NCBI GenBank assembly: GCA_910578515.1
Contig: CAJTQR010000006.1
Span: forward strand, 1-64,000
Length of the DNA: 64,000 nt
Reading direction: 5' to 3'
Source: an uncultured Duncaniella sp.
GTDB taxonomy: Bacteria; Bacteroidota; Bacteroidia; Bacteroidales; Muribaculaceae
In this document: piece after piece, positions 27,158-34,341 of the stretch
Layout of the letters: each line of letters opens with the position of its first letter
How positions within the stretch are numbered: position 1 is the first letter of the stretch
The notes under the pieces: model-generated
Seen by the model: the letters and a program-made list of their open reading frames with translations, nothing else
Told to the model about the DNA's origin: nothing
Databases searched by the model: none
Translations under genes and position numbers: made by a program

Positions 27158-27215
27158 TTAACAAATGTTAATTGGGGGGGGTATTGTGTGGAAGTGGATT
27201 TATTCTTATATTTGC
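27158..27215 (+). promoter_or_regulatory. Promoter with dyad and G8 tract
   Basis: TATATTTGC at 27207-27215 is a perfect -7 element, with TTG at 27184-27186 spaced by 20 nt. Just upstream are a run of eight G (27174-27181) and the dyad TTAAC-AAAT-GTTAA (27158-27171). It should drive the lipoprotein gene, giving a leader of about 145 nt. Confidence 0.7.
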
Positions 27216-27368
27216 GGGGTAGACGTTTAATTAAATTGAACAATAATTCACTTTATAAATCAATGGCAATATAGTAAGAGTTGGAATGAAATAGGGTGAA
27301 TGCCTAAAACCAATATAATACAATCAGAATCACAAATAACCGATAAGAATCACTTAAAATTACAAGCT

Positions 27369-28928
27369 ATGAAAAAATCTCTCTGCATGCGTCTGTGGAT
27401 TGCAGTTGTGATGTTGGCGACATTCGCAAGTTGTACCGAGGAAGAAGATGGCTTTATTCCGGACCCTACTCCCACAAGTACTTTCATACGTGGCGTGGCG
27501 CGCACTTCTAACGGTCAGCCATTGCCGGGTGTTATTGTGTCGTTTGATTACATACAGACAGCGTGGCTCTCAGGAACCAAGATTACCCATAAATCAATAT
27601 CAAAAACTAATAAGAATGGTGAGTATACACTGTTTTTTGAGGTTGGAAACGATATAAAGGACTCGGATGATGGTGTGAATCGATATTATTCGCTGATTTT
27701 TGATGCAGGAAATCTTTCAGATAAGGAATATCTCATTCCATCAGTGTTCCAACCGGACAATAAGTCAAATCAGTTGAGTTATAACATAGGGAATAATTTG
27801 AAAGAGAGTGTCACATACAATTGTGATTTCTATATTCCACGTAAGAAAATGCTGACGGTTACAGTGGAAAATGACGGTGATTTCGATACTGACGACAGAT
27901 TTGCAGTCTATAATTCCATTCCCTATGGGATTCAGAATATATTTACCGGTGAGGGTGAAGAGAGTGACGTGAAATATGTTAATATGAGTTTTCCAGTGAC
28001 ACTTGAAGCGGGTCGCTCTCAGGATTTCCAGATTCCTGGTGCTCTTGACGCTTCCAATGTGATAGCTCTTAGATGCCTAAAAGGTGGAGTTGGTTCATAC
28101 ACAGAGGTGTCGGAGTCACGGGAATTATATGTTACATCGCAAACAAATGAACCGGTCAGATTGGAATATAAGTATATGCCTGAAATACCGAAGTTTGAGT
28201 TCTACATGACGATGCAAACAGCCAACGTGGTTACCTCACCATTTGAATTGGTGACATTCTGTATCATCGACAAGGAGCACAATTGGTCGCCTCTGCTTGA
28301 CGACCGATATAAATACTATGACTCAATAGTGTGGGATTCGTCTCTCTATCCGGGGAGCCTTAGAGTATATATGAATGAGTCTGGAGCGGATGGGACTCAA
28401 CAGAAGTCGTTATCACAATGGAGCACATATTTCTACAACAAGGGCGTCACACGTACACGTTTGCGTGGATATCGCGATGGCAAAGTGGTCCACAGTGATT
28501 CTATGGCAATTAATCTTCATCCCCGGGATTTCCTGTGCTTCGATTGGGCTAAAACTGATATTTCGCTTACAGAGAGCAATTTCACAGCATATTGTTTGCT
28601 CGATAAAAGTACAGAATTCATAGTGGAATATCCTCAGATTAAGGATAATACGCTGTTTTCTAAGGTGTCAGTAAAGCAGATGGATTATGATACAGAGACT
28701 GAATATGCCGAAAAATCTCTTAAGAAGCTTGAAGAATTGATGGAATATTATTTCGGAAATGCCATCCAGTTCACTTCAGAGACAATTGCCTCAAATTTTC
28801 ATCAGTTGCCTGAGAATATGAAACCTGTGAAGTTCTATCAGTCAAGTGCTACCAATGCATTGATAGTTAAACGCACTGGTGATGAATTTACTCAGGACAA
28901 ATATTTCATATATGCTGAGAAGAGATAA
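27369..28928 (+). CDS. Lipoprotein with carboxypeptidase-regulatory-like domain
   Basis: A 519-residue exported lipoprotein: KK charged start, hydrophobic segment, lipobox FASC, then acidic TEEED, as in surface lipoproteins. The open frame extends 23 codons upstream to 27300, but only the ATG at 27369 gives a normal signal peptide. Residues about 35-130 resemble a CnaB/carboxypeptidase-regulatory beta-sandwich (RGVARTSNGQPLPGVIVSF, NKNGEYTLFF). The remaining about 390 residues are beta-rich and not recognised. The gene stands alone with its own promoter and terminator. Function unknown; a surface binding role is a guess. Confidence 0.75.
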   Translation: MKKSLCMRLWIAVVMLATFASCTEEEDGFIPDPTPTSTFIRGVARTSNGQPLPGVIVSFDYIQTAWLSGTKITHKSISKTNKNGEYTLFFEVGNDIKDSDDGVNRYYSLIFDAGNLSDKEYLIPSVFQPDNKSNQLSYNIGNNLKESVTYNCDFYIPRKKMLTVTVENDGDFDTDDRFAVYNSIPYGIQNIFTGEGEESDVKYVNMSFPVTLEAGRSQDFQIPGALDASNVIALRCLKGGVGSYTEVSESRELYVTSQTNEPVRLEYKYMPEIPKFEFYMTMQTANVVTSPFELVTFCIIDKEHNWSPLLDDRYKYYDSIVWDSSLYPGSLRVYMNESGADGTQQKSLSQWSTYFYNKGVTRTRLRGYRDGKVVHSDSMAINLHPRDFLCFDWAKTDISLTESNFTAYCLLDKSTEFIVEYPQIKDNTLFSKVSVKQMDYDTETEYAEKSLKKLEELMEYYFGNAIQFTSETIASNFHQLPENMKPVKFYQSSATNALIVKRTGDEFTQDKYFIYAEKR

Positions 28929-28956
28929 ATCACTCTTCAATATTGTAAAAACGTAA

Positions 28957-29012
28957 GATAAGAAACAACAAGGCTCCGGACAGTCATGTCCGGAGCCTTG
29001 TTGTTTCTTATC
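28957..29012. terminator. Bidirectional terminator with 26-bp perfect stem
   Basis: 28957-28982 and 28987-29012 are exact reverse complements around a 4-nt loop. It lies between convergent genes ending at 28928 and 29032 and should stop both transcripts. Confidence 0.85.
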
Positions 29013-29031
29013 GCTTATGGGTTGGAGGTGT

Positions 29032-30474
29032 TTATTCCTCAGGATGGTCTTCGCGGTATGCTTCGTCCGGTTGGCAGCCGGTGCCATCAAAACAGTGGGT
29101 GCAGATGCTACACTTCGGAAGTCCGATGCTTTCCACAAGGTGCTCTATTTTACTAAACTGGAGGGTGGTTAGTTCGAGGCGTCGTGCTATTTCGTCAACC
29201 ATTTTCTGATACTCTGGTGAACCGGTGGTTGAGTAAAGGTCAAGCTTTGCATTGTGGTCGCCCTCGATATCTTTTATGATTCGGCGGGTTATCAGCTCGA
29301 GGTCGCTCTTTGAGGATGTGAATCCTATAAAAGGACAGCCATATACCAATGGAGGACATGATATGCGTGCATGCACTTCCTTGGCTCCGCATTCAAAAAA
29401 AGTCCTTACATTGTCGCGGAGCTGTGTGCCACGAACAATGGAGTCATCGCAGAATACCACCCGCTTTCCGTTGAGGATAGCACGGTTGGGTATTAGCTTC
29501 ATCTTTGCCACAAGGTCTCGGCGGGATTGATTGCCCGGAGTGAAACTACGGGGCCATGTGGGCGTATATTTCAACACCGCCCTCTGGTAAGGGATTCCGC
29601 GACCTTCGGCATAGCCTAATGCATGACCTACGCCTGAGTCGGGGATACCGCACACACAGTCAGCATCAGTCGGGTCCTCTTTACCCATTTCCCTACCGCT
29701 CGCTTCGCGTACATATTCCACATTGATTCCCTCGTAATCACTTGCGGGGAATCCGTAATATACCCAAAGGAATGAGCAGATTTGCTGGCGTTTTGCTGGT
29801 GCCTGCAATACCTCCATGCTGTCGGCGCGCAGACGCACGATTTCTCCAGGTCCAACATCGCGTACCCGTTTGTAATCAAGATTGGGAAATGCCGATGTCT
29901 CGCTTGCAGCTGCGTATGCATCCTCCTTTTTGCCGATTACTATTGGAGTGCGTCCAAGATAGTCGCGGGCGGCTATGATGCCATCCTCGGTGAGGATAAG
30001 CATTGAACATGAACCTTTGATTTTCTTATATACGAGGTTTATGCCGTCAACAAATGTTTTACCCATATTTATCAGGAGTGCCACAAGCTCTGTCTGATTG
30101 ATATTGTTTGCCGACATTTCGCTGAAATGCATTTTTTCGGCAAGAAGCTCTGCGGCTATATCCCTGATGTTGTTTATTTTCGCTACTGTCACCACAGCAT
30201 ACCGTCCCAAATGGGAGTTAATGATAATTGGCTGCGGGTCGGTGTCACTAATGACGCCCAAACCTTGGCAGCCAATAAACTTATCTAATTCATCCTCGAA
30301 CTTTGAGCGGAAATAATCGCGTTCCAGACTGTGGATTGAGCGGTTAAAGCCGGCCTCCTTATCGAATGTGACCAAACCTGCACGCTTGGTGCCGAGGTGT
30401 GAGTTGTAGTCAGTCCCGTAAAACAAATCGTTTACGCAATTCTTCTTCGAAATTGTGCCAAAAAAGCCTCCCAT
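29032..30474 (-). CDS. PurF-like phosphoribosyltransferase lacking the glutaminase Cys
   Basis: A 480-residue protein resembling amidophosphoribosyltransferase (purine step 1: PRPP plus glutamine to phosphoribosylamine). The N-terminal half is an Ntn-glutaminase fold (LGTKRAG, INSHLGRYAV, GSCSMLILTEDGIIAARD) and the C-terminal half a PRTase domain with the PRPP loop VVFCDDSIVRGTQ (339-351). PurF normally begins MCG, with Cys2 as the nucleophile after Met removal; here the start reads MGGFFG and the nearest Cys is C13, not in a catalytic position. There is no propeptide. Glutaminase activity is therefore probably lost. Cysteine pairs near the C-terminus (C455, C458, C461, C467) recall the Fe-S or metal site of Bacillus-type PurF. 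It may be ammonia-dependent or have a different role. Confidence 0.88.
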   Translation of the reverse strand: MGGFFGTISKKNCVNDLFYGTDYNSHLGTKRAGLVTFDKEAGFNRSIHSLERDYFRSKFEDELDKFIGCQGLGVISDTDPQPIIINSHLGRYAVVTVAKINNIRDIAAELLAEKMHFSEMSANNINQTELVALLINMGKTFVDGINLVYKKIKGSCSMLILTEDGIIAARDYLGRTPIVIGKKEDAYAAASETSAFPNLDYKRVRDVGPGEIVRLRADSMEVLQAPAKRQQICSFLWVYYGFPASDYEGINVEYVREASGREMGKEDPTDADCVCGIPDSGVGHALGYAEGRGIPYQRAVLKYTPTWPRSFTPGNQSRRDLVAKMKLIPNRAILNGKRVVFCDDSIVRGTQLRDNVRTFFECGAKEVHARISCPPLVYGCPFIGFTSSKSDLELITRRIIKDIEGDHNAKLDLYSTTGSPEYQKMVDEIARRLELTTLQFSKIEHLVESIGLPKCSICTHCFDGTGCQPDEAYREDHPEE

Positions 30475-30550
30475 AAGTGGAATCTATTGGTAAAATGTAT
30501 ATTGTGATTGGTAATAATGATTGAGAGATATTCCTTTCCTTATAATGGCT

Positions 30551-30559
30551 GCAAAGTTA
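30551..30559 (-). promoter_or_regulatory. -7 element for the PurF-like gene
   Basis: TAACTTTGC on the minus strand is a perfect TAnnTTTGY, about 77 bp before the start codon. The -33 region is weak. Confidence 0.55.
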
Positions 30560-30719
30560 CGCAAAAGTTTCTATTCCTGCACTATTCTATTGTCATTTTG
30601 CTTCGGTTTTTAACGTTTGAATTTTATAATAGGTGGTAAGGTGTTTCCGGTAAGTGACATGTAAGCGGATATTGGGTACCAAATTTGATTAACGTTATTT
30701 AACCAAAATAATGAATCGA

Positions 30720-30755
30720 TTAGTTGAGATACTAAACTATTAGTTGTATCTTTGC
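30720..30755 (+). promoter_or_regulatory. BlaI promoter with overlapping operator
   Basis: TTG (30724-30726), 20 nt, TATCTTTGC (30747-30755, perfect -7). Between and over these elements lie three half-sites: TTAGT (30720-30724), ACTAA (30731-30735) and TTAGT (30740-30744); the last two form the perfect dyad ACTAAACTATTAGT. BlaI/MecI repressors bind short dyads of this kind in their own promoter, so this is a likely autoregulatory operator. The remainder of the 390-bp divergent gap (30475-30865) shows no gene. Confidence 0.65.
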
Positions 30756-30865
30756 ATCATCATCAATGTAGCTTTTGATGAACCATTATTAAGGTAGGTC
30801 AAAATAGTTACATAGCGTGAGAGGCACTTATAATCTATTAAACGTTTAAATATTATTTGTTAGTC

Positions 30866-31249
30866 ATGAAAGCAGGACGAAAAAGACAATTGCTCACAGA
30901 AAAGGAATTACCAATCATGCAGTTATTATGGGATAACGGTCCACTGTATGTAAGAGAACTGGTGGCTCTTTATCCGGAACCGAAACCTCACTTCAATACT
31001 CTTGCCACTCTCGTGCGCATCCTTGAGGATAAGGGGCATGTAGGGCACGATGTCATCAATACATCTCATCGTTTCTATGCCATTACTCCCAAAGAAGATT
31101 TCCAGAAAAAATCACTTGCCGCACTCGTGACCAACTTCTTCAACAACTCTTACAAAAGCGCCGTGTCGGCTCTTGCTGATGAAGAGAAGATATCAGTCGA
31201 CGAGCTTCGCGAGATAATAGAGTATATCGAAAGCAAGAACGCGAAATAA
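30866..31249 (+). CDS. BlaI/MecI/CopY-family transcriptional repressor
   Basis: A 127-residue winged-helix repressor (LTEKELPIMQLLWDNGPLYV, then NTLATLVRILEDKGHVGHD) with a C-terminal dimerisation helix (about 80-125). The frame is open back to a TTG at 30857, but the ATG at 30866 begins the conserved part. In this family the repressor is cleaved or released when the partner M56 membrane peptidase senses a signal; that partner is the next gene, 86 bp downstream. A probable operator lies in the upstream promoter. Confidence 0.93.
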   Translation: MKAGRKRQLLTEKELPIMQLLWDNGPLYVRELVALYPEPKPHFNTLATLVRILEDKGHVGHDVINTSHRFYAITPKEDFQKKSLAALVTNFFNNSYKSAVSALADEEKISVDELREIIEYIESKNAK

Positions 31250-31283
31250 AAAATTTTTCTGGCTTAGCACAGAAGTAACCTTG

Positions 31284-31301
31284 TTGGTGTCGGAACACCA
31301 A
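31284..31301 (+). promoter_or_regulatory. Hairpin between BlaI and M56 genes
   Basis: TTGGTGT pairs with ACACCAA around CGGA. There is no T-run, so it more likely affects mRNA stability or the ratio of the two proteins than termination. Confidence 0.45.
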
Positions 31302-31335
31302 TCTCATAACTGACCCCTCTCTTATCAATATCATC

Positions 31336-33363
31336 ATGGGTGCACTTTTCTCATTTTCCATTTATTCCGGTATTATACTGGCTTTGTTGTATTTATGCTA
31401 CAAATGGGCGCTTTCGGGCGAGAATCAGCATTGGTTCAACCGCATGGCATTGTGGCTTATATACACAGCCTCTCTTGCGGCATTGCCTGCAGCTGCATTT
31501 GTAAGCGGTTTGTCAGCCGGTAAAGTGGTGGCGGAGATTCCTGCGCAGATACCTGTGGTGGATATTGAGGATATCCCGGTGACGTTTGACGCAGTTGAAG
31601 CAGTCGATGTGAACCAACCTTTCTATCTTACGTTGCTGCTCGTAATTTATGCTGTAGGCATGATGGTCGTCCTCATCCATACCTTGATGATAGGATTCCG
31701 CCTTTATCGTGTGATTCGTCAAGGTGAGAAAAGAGATGTGGAAGGATATACTTTAGTGTTGATTTCCGATGATGGAATAGCTCCTTTCAGCTGGTGCCGC
31801 TATGTGGTGATGAGCCGTAGCGATTGGAAAGAGAGCGGGCAGATGATACTTACTCATGAACTTCAGCATCTCAGACTGTGTCATTGGGTGGACCTGTTGT
31901 TAGCGCAGTTGATAGGCATAGTGCAGTGGTACAATCCGGCGGCATGGCTTATGCGTGAGGAGCTGAAATCTGTGCATGAATACCAGGCTGATTACGCCGT
32001 ACTCTCCACCGGTGTGAATGCCAAGGAATACCAGATGTTGTTAATAAAAAAGGCTGTTGGCGCGAGATTCCCGTCACTTGCCAACAGCCTGAATCATAGT
32101 AAACTTAAAAAACGTATCACCATGATGTACAATTCAAAATCATCGGCGACCCGTCGACTGAAAGGGCTCGCCTTGGTGCCGGCATGCGCCGTGGCACTGT
32201 TTGTGACAGATATTCCGGCGGTAGCTTCGCTGCTATCGGATACCGCGTCAGCTTATATTCTACCTGAGCAGGAGAATAGTACCGAATCTGTGGTGGCTGA
32301 TGAATCAGCCGTTGTCGGGTACAAAAATAGTGAAAATAATTTTGTTGACCAATCATCTACGGCTGTTTCTGCGGAAAATGGCGAGCTTGATGCTTCGGTT
32401 TCTAAACCTGCGGATGACGATGATGTTAAGGTTTACGATATAGCTGAAGTGAAGCCCCAGTATCCGGGAGGTGAAGCGGAAATGCTTAATTATATCATGT
32501 CCCAAATCCGCTATCCCAAGGATGCTTTCGCCGCCAATATCCAGGGACGCGTAATTCTCCAGTTTGTAGTAAAAAAGGATGGTAGTGTCGGCGATGTCAA
32601 AGTGGTAAGAGGTATTGATAAATCACTTGATAACGAAGCTGTGCGCGTAATCAAAACATTGAAGAAATTCACTCCGGCCATGATTGGTGGCAAACCTGTC
32701 AGCACATGGTACACTATTCCTGTGGCATTTAAACTTAGCGAGCCGGTCTCTAAACCTCAGGCTCCAGCTCCGGCTGTGGAGGAGACCGGGAATGCAAAAC
32801 CGGCTCCAACCGTTTCAGACGATGATAGGGTATTTGAGGTTGTGGAGCAGAAACCACAATTTCCCGGTGGTGAGGTAATGCTCATGAAATATATTGCGAA
32901 TCATATAAATTATCCTGAGGCTGCACTGAAAGCCAATAAGCAGGGGCGTGTCGTTGTGCAGTTTGTCGTTAAGAAAGATGGCTCAGTAGGGGATGTGAAA
33001 ATAGTGCGTGGTCAGGATGCGGAACTTGACAAAGAGGCAATACGTGTGGTCAAGTCACTTCCGGCATTTCAGCCTGCGATGATGGGCAATGAATATGTAA
33101 ATGTATGGTATACCCTGCCTGTGCAGTTTAAACTGAAAAAAGATGAACCTTCGGATAAGGATACAGCCAATTCTATGAAGTATATCAGAGTCAAAGGGAA
33201 ATCCGATACCGCGACCGGGATTGATTCCATGCATCGGTATATGGAGGAAGAGGAAATCTCAAGGGAAACATTGATGGCTATAAACTCTGTTGATATACAA
33301 TCTATTGAAGTTATGAAAGCTGATAGGGTAATAAAAGTATTTATGAGGGATAAAGATATATAG
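31336..33363 (+). CDS. M56 (BlaR1-like) membrane peptidase with two TonB C-terminal domains
   Basis: A 675-residue inner-membrane protein. Three N-terminal transmembrane helices (about 6-25, 36-58, 96-120) precede a cytoplasmic M56 metallopeptidase domain with HELQH (174-178), and a fourth helix lies at about 274-300. The periplasmic part has no penicillin-binding sensor domain; instead it carries two TonB_C domains (about 366-466 and 498-599, both with KPQ-PGGE and F-V-KDGSVGDVK), then a tail with SVDIQSIEVMKA like the plug of TonB receptors. TonB_C domains contact TonB boxes of outer-membrane receptors, so it could couple receptor state or energisation to BlaI release. Two downstream genes encode candidate envelope partners. 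Confidence 0.9.
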   Translation: MGALFSFSIYSGIILALLYLCYKWALSGENQHWFNRMALWLIYTASLAALPAAAFVSGLSAGKVVAEIPAQIPVVDIEDIPVTFDAVEAVDVNQPFYLTLLLVIYAVGMMVVLIHTLMIGFRLYRVIRQGEKRDVEGYTLVLISDDGIAPFSWCRYVVMSRSDWKESGQMILTHELQHLRLCHWVDLLLAQLIGIVQWYNPAAWLMREELKSVHEYQADYAVLSTGVNAKEYQMLLIKKAVGARFPSLANSLNHSKLKKRITMMYNSKSSATRRLKGLALVPACAVALFVTDIPAVASLLSDTASAYILPEQENSTESVVADESAVVGYKNSENNFVDQSSTAVSAENGELDASVSKPADDDDVKVYDIAEVKPQYPGGEAEMLNYIMSQIRYPKDAFAANIQGRVILQFVVKKDGSVGDVKVVRGIDKSLDNEAVRVIKTLKKFTPAMIGGKPVSTWYTIPVAFKLSEPVSKPQAPAPAVEETGNAKPAPTVSDDDRVFEVVEQKPQFPGGEVMLMKYIANHINYPEAALKANKQGRVVVQFVVKKDGSVGDVKIVRGQDAELDKEAIRVVKSLPAFQPAMMGNEYVNVWYTLPVQFKLKKDEPSDKDTANSMKYIRVKGKSDTATGIDSMHRYMEEEEISRETLMAINSVDIQSIEVMKADRVIKVFMRDKDI

Positions 33364-33384
33364 TATTGATAAAAACTTAGCACT

Positions 33385-34287
33385 ATGATTAAGAATTTTG
33401 CTATCCTGCTCGCGCTTGCCATGGGAAGTTCCGTATTTGCGCAGGTTCCTTCGCCAAATGACATAGTGGTTACTGGAGTCAGCACTGTCCCGGCGCCTAA
33501 GAAAGTTCAGAAGGGTTATGATAGACTTGGACGTTCGGAATACGAATGTATTTATAAATATGACGTCATAGCCACTAAAAAGAATGGAGAAAAAATTGGC
33601 GAGGAATATGCAACAATATTGCAGTTTAACCCGAAAGTAGCGAAATTTTCAGATATGGCAACGTATCGTGTCGATTCAGTCGCATCTATTCAAGGTATGG
33701 ATATGGAACTTATTGATAACATAACAGAAGCACGAGACAGAAGCGAATTCTTTTTCTCTGGCGAAGTCTATCAGAATTATCCGGAAGGCAGTACCACATA
33801 CGATGATATCATAACCCCGAATTATGCAGAGTATGAGGAAAATTTTGCTCCATTTGAGTGGGAGATAACAGAGGATAGCCTGACAGTGTGCTCATATCCC
33901 TGCATCAAGGCGACATGTGAATATGGTGGCCGCAAATGGATAGCATGGTTCACCGAAGAAATTCCTGCAAGCTACGGTCCATGGAAATTTTCCGGTCTTC
34001 CCGGTCTGATAATGAAAGTGACTGATTCGGAAGGTGTTCATACATTCACCGCTAAATCGTTCGCTAAGTCTGACACAGAAATTGTTAAAGTAAAGAATGT
34101 AAATGTTCAGCGTACGACACGGGATAAGTTTGTGTCGGCTAAGAATTATCTGGAGGAAGACCCCATGAAAAGAATCTCGCCGGAATCTATTTCACAAATA
34201 GACGTATTTAGAGGAGGTGCAATCAGGATAAACGGCGTTCCACTGATTAAACGTAAGAATGGCTATACTCCGATAGAAATCAAATAG
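33385..34287 (+). CDS. GLPGLI-family exported protein
   Basis: A 300-residue protein with signal peptide (about 1-20, ending VFAQ) and the family signature GLPGLIMKV at 204-212, in the context WKFSGLPGLIMKV-D. GLPGLI proteins are Bacteroidetes-specific, exported and of unknown biochemical function; they often sit beside outer-membrane beta-barrel receptors, as here. Lies 21 bp after the M56 gene, so probably in its operon. Confidence 0.92.
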   Translation: MIKNFAILLALAMGSSVFAQVPSPNDIVVTGVSTVPAPKKVQKGYDRLGRSEYECIYKYDVIATKKNGEKIGEEYATILQFNPKVAKFSDMATYRVDSVASIQGMDMELIDNITEARDRSEFFFSGEVYQNYPEGSTTYDDIITPNYAEYEENFAPFEWEITEDSLTVCSYPCIKATCEYGGRKWIAWFTEEIPASYGPWKFSGLPGLIMKVTDSEGVHTFTAKSFAKSDTEIVKVKNVNVQRTTRDKFVSAKNYLEEDPMKRISPESISQIDVFRGGAIRINGVPLIKRKNGYTPIEIK

Positions 34288-34341
34288 AAGGGGTACTGTA
34301 TATTTTGTAACTCCGTATAATATTTATTTCTTCTTGCGAAG

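Noticed and set aside
27300..27368. Upstream start of the lipoprotein at 27369
   Set aside because: The extra 23 residues are polar and would bury the signal peptide and lipobox.
31336..33363. Beta-lactam resistance sensor
   Set aside because: No penicillin-binding domain is present; TonB_C domains take its place, and no beta-lactamase gene is nearby.
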